Source of the DNA: Actimicrobium sp047621665 | GTDB lineage: Bacteria; Pseudomonadota; Gammaproteobacteria; Burkholderiales; Burkholderiaceae_D | Assembly: GCA_047621665.1 (NCBI GenBank) | Contig: JBLHMB010000013.1 | Span: 4,185-68,184 of the forward strand | Direction of reading: 5' to 3' | DNA: 64,000 nt | Shown here: positions 28,316-37,474 of the stretch, piece after piece | Numbering within the stretch: position 1 is the stretch's first letter | How the letters are laid out: each line of letters opens with the position of its first letter | Position numbers and translations under genes: made by a program | Notes under the pieces: model-generated | Database searches by the model: none | The model's input: only the letters and a program-made list of their open reading frames with translations | Told to the model about the DNA's origin: nothing

Positions 28316-29098
28316 ATGACCCGACTGAGTTCCGAACAGATCACCCGGTTTCGCGAGGATGGCTATCTTGTCTTGCGCCAGCGCGTGGCGCCGGCAGGTT
28401 GCGCCGCCCTGCGCGAAGTTATTAATGGGCAATTACAGCAATCCGGCAACGCGTCTACCGACGCTGCTGCACCGGTCGAATACGAAGCTGATGTCGGCTA
28501 TGCCGGCGCCCCTGCCTCGCGCGATGCGCCGGGCGGGCGCACGGTGCGACGACTGCGCGGGGCCTGGCAGCGTCATCCGCTGTTGCAGCAATGGGCGGCT
28601 GATCCGGCGCTGGTGAGCACGCTCGGCCAGTTGTTCGATCAGCCGGTGGTACTCAATCTGGCTCATCACAATTGCGTGATGACCAAGCATCCCGATTGGG
28701 GCACCGCTACCGGCTGGCATCGTGATATTCGTTACTGGTCGTTTGCCCATGCGGACCTGATTACCGTCTGGCTGGCGCTGGGACGCGAAGATGGCAGCAA
28801 TGGCGGCTTGCAAGTACTGCCCGGTTCGCACCGCTGGCAGGTCGCGCCGGAACAGCTGGATGCGCGCGACTTTCTGCGCCCCGATCTGCCGCGTAATCAG
28901 GCACTGATGGCGCAGGGCATCACGCTGTCGCTGGACGAGGGAGACGTGTTGCTGTTCCATAGCAGTTTGTTTCATGCAGCCGGCGCTAATCTGTCGGGCC
29001 AGCGCAAGTTTTCTGTCGCATTTGCCTATCGCGGTGCGGACAACCTGCCGCTAACGGGCTCACGCTCTGCTGCTGCGGGCGAAATTGCACTCGACTGA
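28316..29098 (+). CDS. Phytanoyl-CoA dioxygenase (PhyH) family oxygenase
   Basis: A 260-residue Fe(II)/2-oxoglutarate-dependent oxygenase. The metal triad is visible as GWHRDIRYW (His and Asp) and the distal His in SSLFHAAGANLSGQ, with the following Arg of QRKFSVAF likely binding 2-oxoglutarate. LQVLPGSHRW is a further family signature. The start at 28316 has a GAGG binding site. The substrate is unknown; pairing with an MFS transporter suggests handling of a small imported or exported compound. Confidence 0.82.
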   Translation: MTRLSSEQITRFREDGYLVLRQRVAPAGCAALREVINGQLQQSGNASTDAAAPVEYEADVGYAGAPASRDAPGGRTVRRLRGAWQRHPLLQQWAADPALVSTLGQLFDQPVVLNLAHHNCVMTKHPDWGTATGWHRDIRYWSFAHADLITVWLALGREDGSNGGLQVLPGSHRWQVAPEQLDARDFLRPDLPRNQALMAQGITLSLDEGDVLLFHSSLFHAAGANLSGQRKFSVAFAYRGADNLPLTGSRSAAAGEIALD

Positions 29099-29116
29099 CA
29101 CGTCTGGAGTGGGCGC

Positions 29117-29148
29117 AAAAAAAAGCCCCCGGCAATTTGCCGGGGGCT
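29117..29148 (-). terminator. Intrinsic terminator on the minus strand
   Basis: A perfect 11-base-pair GC-rich stem (GCCCCCGGCAA against its complement) is followed on the minus strand by eight T residues. On the plus strand no T-run follows, so it ends a leftward transcript. The nearest minus-strand gene stops 376 bases upstream, so either a long 3' tail or an independent RNA ends here. Confidence 0.85.
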
Positions 29149-29345
29149 AAAATCCACACCCGGAAGGTGCGGACAGGGAATCGTGTTGCGGCGGAACGGG
29201 TGACTACCACTGCCCCTTACCGCCTGCGGTAGCAACGCACGGGGTGAAAAGTGGCAGCCGGAGATCATTACCTCTGCGCCGGATCTGGCAGGGATAGCTT
29301 CCGGACAGGCATTCGGGCTTCAAGCGGCTACTACTAGCGGCAAAA
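29149..29345 (-). ncRNA. Candidate structured small RNA
   Basis: This stretch has no convincing gene. On the minus strand it can form a domain in which CTGCCACT pairs with AGTGGTAG around an inner ACCGC/GCGGT hairpin, then a hairpin CCGCACC-TTCC-GGGTGTGG, then the terminator at 29117-29148. I could not match it to 6S, tmRNA, RNase P or a riboswitch class. The 5' end is a guess, and it might instead be the 3' tail of the HD-GYP transcript. Confidence 0.4.
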
Positions 29346-29523
29346 AATCCTGCAGAAGGAATTGAGCATCATCGCTGTGCACCCGGGATTACATATCGGG
29401 CACCTTCTTGTTAGCCATGAATCGATAGCCAATAGTAAAAGATGTCCCGCACCAGGTCTGTTCGACAGCGCACACAGGAGCACCAGTCTGACGACTGCGC
29501 TGACATCGCAACCTGATGGCTAC

Positions 29524-30819
29524 TTAGCCGCCCGCCCCGGGAGCAGTGCGATCTTGCGCATCGAAGTAATACGTCATGCGCTTGCGCGGACTGAGGTAAG
29601 CATAAACTTCCCGCGATAGCTGTGACGGTTTCAGGCTGGCCGCCACATTGAGCTTGGTCTCGTGCTGCAGGTCGAGGATAGTCGCCTCGTCTTTCGGTAC
29701 CGCCGGATCGTAGATCAACACCCACGGCCGCAATGGCCGGGCCGAATTGACTGACACCACCATGCCCAGCGTCCCGTCGGACAGCCGTACGACCGTACCC
29801 GGGGGGTAAATCCCCATGCAACGGATAAACAGGTTCAGCGGCGCAATGTCGAACTGCCCGCGCTGTTGCGTGAACATTTGCGAGAGTGCTTCGTGCGGGC
29901 TGAGCGAATCGGCCGGATTGTGCTGGTTGCACAGGTTGTCGTATTCATTGACGATCGCCGCCAGCCGCGCCAGCGGCGCGATCTGCGCACCCTTCAGATG
30001 CCCCGGATAACCGCTGCCATCGATATGTTCGTGATGCTGGCGCACGATCTCCATCGCCTTCACCGACAGTCCCAGACGCTGACCGATCGGTTCGCCATAA
30101 GCGCAGTGCTGCTCGATCAGGTTGCGCTCGGCGCGGCTGTAAGGCTCGGTCTTTTGCAGCACCCGGTCCGGGATGTCGGTCTTGCCGACGTCATGGAAAA
30201 TGCAGCCGATGCCAAGCTGGCGGATATCCTCCGCCGGCACGCCGACTTCGCGCGCCAGCAGCATGGCCAGCACCGACACATTGAGCGCATGGAAGTACAG
30301 GTCTTCGCCGACAGTCTTGTCGTTCATCAGGTGGATCGCGATGTCCTTGTGCGAAAGGATTGACGACAGCATCTGGCCGACCAGCAACTCGGCGCTGGCA
30401 CGTGCTTCCAGCGGTCGCGAAAACAACTTGCTGCCGATGTCCTTGAGCGAACCGGCGGCGCGCACGAACTGGGTTTCGCAGGCAGCGATTTCAGCACGCT
30501 GCTGGCGGATGCGGTCGTGCCGCGCCGCACGCTCGGCCGCCTGCAGCAGCTGTACCGCACTCGGCGGCGGCGGCACGGGCGCCACCACGGAGACCGGCAC
30601 CACTTTCTGCGGTAGCGGCGGTACGTCCGAACGTAACGGATCAATACGGATTTTTTTCAGTCCAAGCTTGCTGATAGCTTTGATCTGGTCGGTATTTTTA
30701 ATCTTGAAACTACTCAGCGGAAAATCATGATTCAGCCAGCCCAGGTCAAGACAGACATACAAGCCGATGCAAAGCTGCTCGGCACCAATAAAGCTGTTCT
30801 GATCCTGTTTGTCGGCCAT
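29524..30819 (-). CDS. HD-GYP cyclic-di-GMP phosphodiesterase with DUF3391
   Basis: A 431-residue cytoplasmic protein. An N-terminal DUF3391 domain (about 8-65, with LCIGLYVCLDLGWLNHDFP) and a Pro/Val-rich linker (about 67-90) precede an HD-GYP domain (HD at 209-210 in FHDVGKTDIP, HHEHIDGSGYP at 262-272). All the metal-binding and GYP residues are present, so c-di-GMP hydrolysis is expected. Another terminator-like element lies 376 bases downstream. The aminopeptidase gene lies 36 bases upstream on the same strand. Confidence 0.92.
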   Translation of the reverse strand: MADKQDQNSFIGAEQLCIGLYVCLDLGWLNHDFPLSSFKIKNTDQIKAISKLGLKKIRIDPLRSDVPPLPQKVVPVSVVAPVPPPPSAVQLLQAAERAARHDRIRQQRAEIAACETQFVRAAGSLKDIGSKLFSRPLEARASAELLVGQMLSSILSHKDIAIHLMNDKTVGEDLYFHALNVSVLAMLLAREVGVPAEDIRQLGIGCIFHDVGKTDIPDRVLQKTEPYSRAERNLIEQHCAYGEPIGQRLGLSVKAMEIVRQHHEHIDGSGYPGHLKGAQIAPLARLAAIVNEYDNLCNQHNPADSLSPHEALSQMFTQQRGQFDIAPLNLFIRCMGIYPPGTVVRLSDGTLGMVVSVNSARPLRPWVLIYDPAVPKDEATILDLQHETKLNVAASLKPSQLSREVYAYLSPRKRMTYYFDAQDRTAPGAGG

Positions 30820-30855
30820 CGCACTAGGCTCCGGTTGGGAAGCGGGCAGGCCGTC

Positions 30856-32682
30856 TCAATGGGTGACTGGCAACAGCGCCGCGGTGCGTTGCTCCAGCCA
30901 TAATTTAGCCGCGCCGCTGACATGTGGCGCAAGCCGTTCACGCACCATCGCGTGATAGCCATCGAGCCAGGCCAGCTCGTCAGGACGCAACAAGGCCAGG
31001 TCAAGACAGCGGCTATCGATCGGGCACAGCGTCAGCGTTTCGAAGCGCAGATACTCGCCGAATTCCGTGCTCGTTGCCGGCACGTTGAGTACCAGGTTTT
31101 CGACCCGTACGCCCCACTTGCCGGGCCGGTAGATTCCCGGCTCGATCGACGTGATCATGCCCGGCTCCATTGCCGTATGCGGTTCCGGCATCGCCGATGC
31201 CGCGATGACTTGCGGGCCTTCGTGCACATTCATGAAATAACCGACGCCGTGACCGGTGCCGTGGCCGTAGTCGATCCCGGCCGACCAGATCGGCGCCCGG
31301 GCAATCGCGTCCAGCATCGGTGCGCGCGTACCACGGGGGAACTGCGTGCTACTCAGTGCAATCACTCCTTTAAGCACCAGCGTTACATCCCGCCGCTGGG
31401 CAGCAGAAGGCTGGCCAACCGGCACGATGCGGGTAATGTCCGTGGTGCCGCCAAGGTATTGGCCGCCGGAATCGATCAGCAACAAGCCATCGCCTTCGAT
31501 GACCGCGTGCGCCGCCGGCGTCGCATGATAGTGCGGCATTGCGCCATTGGCATTGAAGCCGGCGATGGTGCCAAAGCTTGGACAAACAAAACCGGGGCGG
31601 CGCGCGCGGGCTGCTGTGATCTGCTCATCGATCGTCAGTTCGGTGACGACCTCCTTTCCGAGCGCCTGATCCAGCCAGCTGAAGAATTCACACAGCGCCG
31701 CCCCATCCTGCTCCATCGCCCTACGCACATGCGCCGCTTCTGCCGCGCTCTTGCGCGACTTGGCGAAGGTGGTCGGATTGATCGCTTCGACGACACGAAT
31801 AGCGTCAGGCACAGCACGCCGCAAACCGAGCGTGATACGACGCGGGTCGAGCAGCATGACCGCGTCGGCCGGCAGCGTGCCAAGTGCCGTCGCGGCTTGT
31901 GCGTAAGCGGCAAGTTGAACGCCATCGGCAGCCAGCGCGGCGATCACCTCAGCCGGCACCTTGCCATCGGCAACAAAGATCGTCGCCTGCTGCAAGCCAA
32001 CCAGCGCATGCGCCACAAAGATCGGGTTGTAATTGACATCGGCACCACGCAGATTAAACAGGTAAGCGATGTCGTCGAGCGTCGACAGCAGATGCCAGTC
32101 GGCACCGGCGACCTGCATTGTCTCCCGCAATTGTGCCAATTTGTCGGCGCGCGCCATGGTCGCATGCGGCGGCAAATGTTCGTAGATAGCTTGTGCCGGC
32201 AGGGTCGGACGGTCGGTCCAGACTGGCTCGAACAGGTCGAGATCGGTGCGCAACGTCGCACCTCGCGCTTGAATAGCCTGTTCCAGCAAACGCGCTGCGG
32301 CAAGACCCAGCACTGCGCCGTCGACACCGGCCACCTGCCCTGGCTGCAACGATTGTGCCAGCCAATCGATGTGCTGCAGACTATTGCCGGCTGGGATTTT
32401 CATCAGCACGATACCCGTACCGGCCAACTCAGCCTCGGCTTGTGACCAGTAGCGGCTATCGGCCCACAACCCGGCAAAATCGGCAGTAACGATGAGCGTG
32501 CCGACCGAACCGGTAAAGCCGGACAGCCACTCGCGGCCCTTCCAGCGTGCGGGCAGATATTCAGACAAATGCGGGTCGGATGAAGGAACCACGTAGGCAG
32601 CGAGTTGCTGCTGTTGCAGCGCGGAGCGCATTGCCGCAAGGCGGGTGTGGATAAGCGAACGTGATGCGTGCAATGTTTCCAT
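30856..32682 (-). CDS. Xaa-Pro aminopeptidase (M24, aminopeptidase P)
   Basis: A 608-residue, eukaryote-like long form of aminopeptidase P. Two creatinase-like N-terminal domains precede the pita-bread catalytic domain, with metal ligands in LLIDSGGQYLGGTTDITR (two Asp), GHGTGHGVGYFMNVHEGP (His), MITSIEPGIYRPGKWG (Glu) and VRVENLVL (Glu). It removes N-terminal residues preceding proline. It lies upstream of the HD-GYP gene on the same strand. Confidence 0.92.
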   Translation of the reverse strand: METLHASRSLIHTRLAAMRSALQQQQLAAYVVPSSDPHLSEYLPARWKGREWLSGFTGSVGTLIVTADFAGLWADSRYWSQAEAELAGTGIVLMKIPAGNSLQHIDWLAQSLQPGQVAGVDGAVLGLAAARLLEQAIQARGATLRTDLDLFEPVWTDRPTLPAQAIYEHLPPHATMARADKLAQLRETMQVAGADWHLLSTLDDIAYLFNLRGADVNYNPIFVAHALVGLQQATIFVADGKVPAEVIAALAADGVQLAAYAQAATALGTLPADAVMLLDPRRITLGLRRAVPDAIRVVEAINPTTFAKSRKSAAEAAHVRRAMEQDGAALCEFFSWLDQALGKEVVTELTIDEQITAARARRPGFVCPSFGTIAGFNANGAMPHYHATPAAHAVIEGDGLLLIDSGGQYLGGTTDITRIVPVGQPSAAQRRDVTLVLKGVIALSSTQFPRGTRAPMLDAIARAPIWSAGIDYGHGTGHGVGYFMNVHEGPQVIAASAMPEPHTAMEPGMITSIEPGIYRPGKWGVRVENLVLNVPATSTEFGEYLRFETLTLCPIDSRCLDLALLRPDELAWLDGYHAMVRERLAPHVSGAAKLWLEQRTAALLPVTH

Positions 32683-32922
32683 GAGAACTTATGCCTGTCA
32701 TTGTGATTGTAAGTACATCATACAGACCACATCCCGGTGTTGCATCTGCTGTGACGCCGTTGTAACGGCAGAGCACAATTCCCTTTTATGAGATCGGCAT
32801 ACACCGCCCCTATCCAAATGCACCCGACCGGATGGAAAATACGCATCAGTTCGATTTTTTTTACTACTGGTCGTGATGGCAGCTTTTAATACACAGCGGA
32901 TGGCAATCTATCTATTTCCACC

Positions 32923-34254
32923 TCAAGCTATTTTTGTCTTGAATTTTTCAATTCTTTCTTCATAAATTATGTTCGCTCTATCTATTGCACTTTGACACTC
33001 CATTTGCAAATTAGTGATTTTATCTTTTAACTTTTTATTTTCTTTCTCCATCTCAAAAACACTATTATCCGGTAGCATTGTTAATGCGGATCCGGATTCC
33101 ATCAAATTTTTATATTCTATTTCTTTGCCTACGATATTGGTGTAACCCTGATTCATTTGAGCCAGATGCTCAAGCATATCCCGATTAAAATAATCCTTGA
33201 ACTCATTATCGGGATCTAAGATTTTTTTGATAGACAGCCTGCTACGGATATCTTCAATATGATGTTTGGATTCTGCGAGCAAAGATAGATAACCATGTGC
33301 CTCCTTCATCAGATTAATCCGCTCAGACGCAATAATCTTCTTTAATTCTTTTTCTTTGATAATGAGAGGCTGTAAAGAACTGAGTGAATCAAGCTCGAAA
33401 GAATTTTTTTCATGCCAATTTTCCGGATATTTTTTAATATTAAGAGGATCTTCAGTGTTCAGTTTATATTCAGATAACGCCTTATGCTCATTCAATAAAT
33501 GCGGAATATTTAAGCCTGCCCGACGATTTTCCGAGCGGAAAAAAGTGGATTTCTGACGGATTGACGAATAACTTTCGTCGTTCATTCTCCGGTGATGCTC
33601 CAGCGCCATTCCTGTAGACGCCTGTAGCATCGTCAAATGGAGATCACGTACCGCAAGTTCAACGGAAGAATTTGGTGGCGGTAAGCAGCGGACAGCCTCA
33701 ACTTCTACTAAGCGGTTAGCCAACTCTGCAATTAACGCATACGATCTCCTTTGCAAAGGCGGCGCTGGCATTGCAGTTGAGTTTTTCCGGCTTATATTTT
33801 TTACCAGATCTTCGAGTTCGGTATAAATATCACGCGCTCGAGTATCAAGGCGATCCGTATCCCTCCCCTGTTCGGAGAAAGAGGATGATTCATCTTCTTC
33901 CTTAATCGACTCTAAAAGTGCCATTTTCGGGAAAATGACCGGAGATGACATGGCGTCGTCACTCCCCATCACACTAGCGGATGGAAAAGCCGAAGCGTCA
34001 GTGCCTGCCGCTACCTCAACGTGCGTGTTTATGCTTGAAGAGGGTAAGACGGTCTCTTTAATCACTCTTGCGCTGGCACTGCCGCGAAACATGGCCCATC
34101 TGCCCCGGTCAGAAGCAGCCGCCCCTGTCGATTGGCGCCCTGCGCCCGGTGCATCGCCTGAATGTGCAGAGGGGGATGGTGCGCTGGAAGTACCAGGATT
34201 ATTCCTGGCAGGATTGAAAAGCCCTCGTATTTTTGAAAACACATCCGTCTCCAT
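32923..34254 (-). CDS. Candidate type III effector, disordered N-terminus plus coiled coil
   Basis: A 443-residue protein not recognised as a known family. The first 170 residues are Ser/Pro/Ala/Gly-rich and low in order, with a start (METDVFSKIRGLFNPARNNPG) compatible with a type III export signal. Residues 198-268 (AVRDLHLTMLQASTGMA..., then NIPHLLNEHKALSEYKLNTED) are clearly related to the reading frame at 35025-35783. Residues about 285-443 form a predicted coiled coil. An hrp box lies 44-71 bases upstream of the start. GC is lower than in neighbouring genes, which suggests transfer. The effector role is inferred from promoter and composition, not shown. Confidence 0.7.
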   Translation of the reverse strand: METDVFSKIRGLFNPARNNPGTSSAPSPSAHSGDAPGAGRQSTGAAASDRGRWAMFRGSASARVIKETVLPSSSINTHVEVAAGTDASAFPSASVMGSDDAMSSPVIFPKMALLESIKEEDESSSFSEQGRDTDRLDTRARDIYTELEDLVKNISRKNSTAMPAPPLQRRSYALIAELANRLVEVEAVRCLPPPNSSVELAVRDLHLTMLQASTGMALEHHRRMNDESYSSIRQKSTFFRSENRRAGLNIPHLLNEHKALSEYKLNTEDPLNIKKYPENWHEKNSFELDSLSSLQPLIIKEKELKKIIASERINLMKEAHGYLSLLAESKHHIEDIRSRLSIKKILDPDNEFKDYFNRDMLEHLAQMNQGYTNIVGKEIEYKNLMESGSALTMLPDNSVFEMEKENKKLKDKITNLQMECQSAIDRANIIYEERIEKFKTKIA

Positions 34255-34297
34255 AAATGACCATCAACACCAGGAAGTACCGCCCGCATCACTGACT

Positions 34298-34325
34298 TAT
34301 GTGGTGATCATTTCGAGACAGTTCC
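34298..34325 (-). promoter_or_regulatory. hrp box (HrpL-type promoter)
   Basis: On the minus strand it reads GGAACT, 15 bases, CCACATA. This matches the established HrpL consensus GGAACC-N15/16-CCACNNA except for T at position 6. It ends 43 bases before the ATG at 34254. Confidence 0.82.
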
Positions 34326-34650
34326 ATCGTACTGGCGCGCGAAAAGGCTTATTGCCCGGTAGCTTTGCCGATCGCGTTACCAGTCCCATGCTTAAGTGAC
34401 CGCAGAACGTTACTGCAGAAGTGGAAAAGAAATGGGGGTTTTTCATGCCGCATTGCTGTGCCTCCTCCCGGTTACCGAACGCCATGGCATGTGCGCTGTG
34501 TTATCCGCACCATCGGGCGGCATGCACACCCGTTATATTCATTGAAAAAGCCGGAACCTGATAACACCGTTACCGGACCAGTCAACCACCGCGCAACGTC
34601 GTTACAGGTATCGCCATGCTCCCCCCGGAACAGCTCTAGCACGACAAAGG
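34326..34650. other. Intergenic stretch without recognisable gene
   Basis: This lies between the hrp box of the 443-residue protein and the end of the small gene at 34651. Open frames here lack binding sites and resemble nothing known. No repeat or terminator with a T-run was recognised. Confidence 0.4.
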
Positions 34651-34956
34651 TCAGGCCGCCGCATCATCCGCACAGCTTGCCGTTGCAGCATGCTGCCGGA
34701 TCAAGGTCTCGACCGTCTTCCTGCTGGCAACGAGGTCAATCCGGTCCCGCTGCAATCGTTGCATGCTTGCTCTTGCCAACTGCTGCCTGGTAGCAAGCGC
34801 ACTTTTGCCACCGCGATGCGCTGCGAACGCATCGTCACCATCGCCATCGGCGTCCAGTTGACCGATATTCTGATGCAAGTATGCAATTGCTTCATTTAAT
34901 GCTTTCAACTGCTGCGCAGAGTCAGTATAAATTTTTTTCATTTCATTAATGTCCAT
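34651..34956 (-). CDS. Small helical protein in the hrp-box island
   Basis: A 101-residue protein of unknown family. It is mostly helical with heptad-like Leu spacing and has an acidic DADGDGDD stretch around 35-42 that resembles half of an EF-hand loop but lacks the final Glu. An AAAGGA binding site lies ahead of the ATG at 34956. It starts 68 bases after the coiled-coil frame at 35025 and has no hrp box of its own, so it likely belongs to the transcript from the hrp box at 37247. It could be a small secreted protein or a chaperone; neither is shown. Confidence 0.55.
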   Translation of the reverse strand: MDINEMKKIYTDSAQQLKALNEAIAYLHQNIGQLDADGDGDDAFAAHRGGKSALATRQQLARASMQRLQRDRIDLVASRKTVETLIRQHAATASCADDAAA

Positions 34957-35024
34957 TGGGCGTCCTTTCGATGAATGAGTAATGATGATCAGCAGAAGCC
35001 TGGTTTAATCTCATTTTTTATTTT

Positions 35025-35783
35025 TTACCCATAAAGTCTATTTAAGTCGCCTTCAAGCTTCCCGTACTCAATCTCCGACTCAGCGAGCTTATTTCTCAGA
35101 GCAGAATTTTGCTCCTGGAGCTCGAAAATACTTTCTTCCATCTTATTCAAATAAAATTCCTCTTGCTTTAATTGCATAATTTTTAAGGGAGCCAGTTTTT
35201 GGAATTTTATTTTTTCGTCAATAATCTCCAAGACTTTTTCCTTAAGCATAGTTTTCGCATATTCATGATTGTTTATAGCTATCAAAATAAATGGTACAGC
35301 AGGATCACTACTTATTTGATTCTTTACATCCAACTCAAAAGTCGTAATTTTCCGATGGAAATTATTCATTTTCTCAATCAATTTTTCTCTTTCCTGAACA
35401 ACTATTTCTTTCACTTTATTTTCATCTTCTTCAAGCTTTCCGATCGACTCTAAAAAATCACGCTCTTTACTATTCTCTTCTCTGGCTAGCGCTAACCCCA
35501 TGCTGACTCCGATATCATTTGTATTTATTTCATAAGATTTCAGGGCCATGCTCTCTTTAAACAAATGATTCACATTAAGAAAAATCTTCTTATTCTTATC
35601 TCCGAGAAATTTATTCTCCGTTGGCGTGTAATTTGTATCGTTAATTCTTCTAAAATGTTCACCAGCAAGACCTGCAGAGGCCCTCAGCATATTTAAATGT
35701 AGCCCACGTACGGCACGGTCACTTTCAGTGGCATGCTCATCTAAATCCACAAGTTTTTTAACTTCGTTAATCCTCGCGCGCAA
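35025..35783 (-). pseudogene. Downstream half of a split coiled-coil effector-like gene
   Basis: An open frame of 252 residues from a possible TTG; the frame is open back to 35861 but has no ATG before the conserved domain. Residues 24-90 (AVRGLHLNMLRASAGLA..., FLNVNHLFKESMALKSYEINTND) align with residues 201-268 of the protein at 32923-34254, and the rest is coiled coil. It follows the stop of the frame at 35857-37191, with the AAAAT tract spanning the junction. If two AAAAT copies are removed in thought, the upstream frame reads straight into this one (NKIK-EKEKNEKAELV...). I read the pair as one gene interrupted by repeat-length change, either decay or reversible switching. Confidence 0.65.
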
Positions 35784-35849
35784 CTCATTTTTAAGCCAGT
35801 TCAGATTATTTCTCGATACAAGTTCCGCCTTTTCATTTTTTTCTTTTTC

Positions 35850-35873
35850 TTTTATTTTATTTTATTTTATTTT
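35850..35873 (-). repeat. AAAAT pentanucleotide tract at a frame break
   Basis: On the plus strand there are four TTTTA units plus TTTT; on the minus strand AAAA(TAAAA)x4. It sits exactly where the upstream frame stops (TAA at 35857-35859). Because five is not a multiple of three, unit gain or loss changes the frame. Confidence 0.9.
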
Positions 35874-37191
35874 GAAGGATATTAAAATCTTCGATAATCA
35901 GTTTTTTTTGTGAATTTAACGCCTGACTACCTGAAATACTATATTTTTCACCACTGCCGGATGCCTTAATTCCGGCATCAGGCTGAACGTTACCAGCTAT
36001 TATTTTACTGCCCCGTCCGGGAGCAGGAGAAGGATAAATAATATCTTTATTTATTATTTCACGGGCCTCCGAGACTGAGGACGACTGTGAACCATGAGGA
36101 TATCCCTGCTTGAAATCCAAAGAAAAAGCTTGGCTAAGACTATCGTTTGAAGGACTCGCGATTCCCTGATAGGGAAATTCAACATCACTACCACTTGATG
36201 CAACAGATGCCGATTCGAATTGTGCTGTATCGAAATTCTCTTTCCAGTCAACTGTAAATGCTGCCGACAATACTGAGGCTTGTGACGATTCAGGAGACGC
36301 GGCTCTATTTTTTATGAGAGACGGAGTAAAGTCAATTTCAGGGAATGAAACATGGCTAGACCAGGAAACTTCTGAACAGCCTGAATGAAATGAATCATCA
36401 TCACTGGAATCCGGAACTGATCCTGATTTATTAGAAGCCGGACCTCTATTAACTGCAGCGATGTCCAAAGATCTGAATGCACTCGGCGTTTGCAGTCCCT
36501 TCAATGCGCTATGCGCAGAAGATAGTGACGATTCGCTATAAACACTTTTTGCCTCACTTGCTACACTGTTCTCATCGCTGTTTCCTTCCATAACAGTAGC
36601 GGGAGCAGCAACTGTGGCAGCGGCAGGGGCAGCAGCGGCAGGGGCAGCAGCAGCAGTGGCAGCGGCATCCACAGGACTGGGAGTGCGAGTTCTGCCAATA
36701 GCTCTTAATACCTGGCCGACCACCCGCATTCTTTTTACGGGTTCTGAGGTATAGAATTCTTCTATTTGTGCATCGGTTAAATTCTGTGTTGCTGCCGTAG
36801 CCGAACTCTCAAATTGACTGGTCTCTGACGCGGCAAGAAGTTCACCAATGTCCCATTTCCCACCGGATCGTGTTGTCATGAACGGTTTTTGGCTCACCAT
36901 CGCAAATAATCTGTAAAAAGCTTTAATATCAAAACTCTGATGATTATTAGGATTATCACAATAGCTATTGTAATCACGCCTTAAATTTAAACTATTATTA
37001 GAAAAATTTTTAATTTCTAAAGACTTATGGTTTTTTAAAGCATCGATATCTGTTAAGAATTTCTCATAACTGTCTGCATGATAATTTTTAAATCCTCCAA
37101 TCACATCAGCAATAGAGACTTCATCAGAATTTTGACGGATCAGCGTGGGACCAAGTGTCCGCATCGAACTTCTATTAAATATGTTCTTCAT
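35857..37191 (-). CDS. Candidate type III effector, N-terminal part of split gene
   Basis: A 444-residue product of unknown family. N-terminal region MKNIFNRSSMRTLGPTLIR is polar and basic, fitting a type III export signal. It has an Ala/Pro-rich stretch (about 173-197), then long Ser/Asp-rich disordered sequence. Two related internal segments occur: SVLSAAFTVDWKENF and DSLSQAFSLDFKQGY, each followed by a Ser-rich stretch. It ends ILQNKIK inside the AAAAT tract; the likely continuation is the frame at 35025-35861. AGG precedes the ATG by 5 bases, and an hrp box lies 56-83 bases upstream. Base composition is AT-richer than in the flanks. Confidence 0.72.
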   Translation of the reverse strand: MKNIFNRSSMRTLGPTLIRQNSDEVSIADVIGGFKNYHADSYEKFLTDIDALKNHKSLEIKNFSNNSLNLRRDYNSYCDNPNNHQSFDIKAFYRLFAMVSQKPFMTTRSGGKWDIGELLAASETSQFESSATAATQNLTDAQIEEFYTSEPVKRMRVVGQVLRAIGRTRTPSPVDAAATAAAAPAAAAPAAATVAAPATVMEGNSDENSVASEAKSVYSESSLSSAHSALKGLQTPSAFRSLDIAAVNRGPASNKSGSVPDSSDDDSFHSGCSEVSWSSHVSFPEIDFTPSLIKNRAASPESSQASVLSAAFTVDWKENFDTAQFESASVASSGSDVEFPYQGIASPSNDSLSQAFSLDFKQGYPHGSQSSSVSEAREIINKDIIYPSPAPGRGSKIIAGNVQPDAGIKASGSGEKYSISGSQALNSQKKLIIEDFNILQNKIK

Positions 37192-37246
37192 ATAAACCTA
37201 AATGAAATTCCGCCAATGCCACAATGCATCGATCTGGAGATGAACT

Positions 37247-37274
37247 TATGTGGTCGTTCAGCCGGTGCAGTTCC
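37247..37274 (-). promoter_or_regulatory. hrp box (HrpL-type promoter)
   Basis: Minus-strand GGAACT, 15 bases, CCACATA, upstream of the gene starting at 37191. The leader that follows (CTCCAGATCGATGC ... GGCATTG) is nearly the same as that of the gene starting at 39980. Confidence 0.85.
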
Positions 37275-37474
37275 GCTAATCGCATCTTTTAATGACATCG
37301 TTAGGATGTGGATACGCCAGATCGAGTGATTCGATAAATGAAACCGGCCACACGACAAATCGAAAGAATCTCTGTGCCAGCAAGTGCCGGCAAAAAGTCG
37401 AAGTCATAGCGATGCGCTAGCGGGCCGGACTGCTTGCAAGGACACCATCTTGCCATTCCAGGTAGCAACCACAA

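Noticed and set aside
29149..29345. 6S RNA, tmRNA, RNase P RNA or cobalamin riboswitch
   Set aside because: The conserved core sequences that I know for these classes were not found on either strand.
30922..32445. Plus-strand open frame of 507 codons
   Set aside because: Antisense to aminopeptidase P, which has all its metal ligands.
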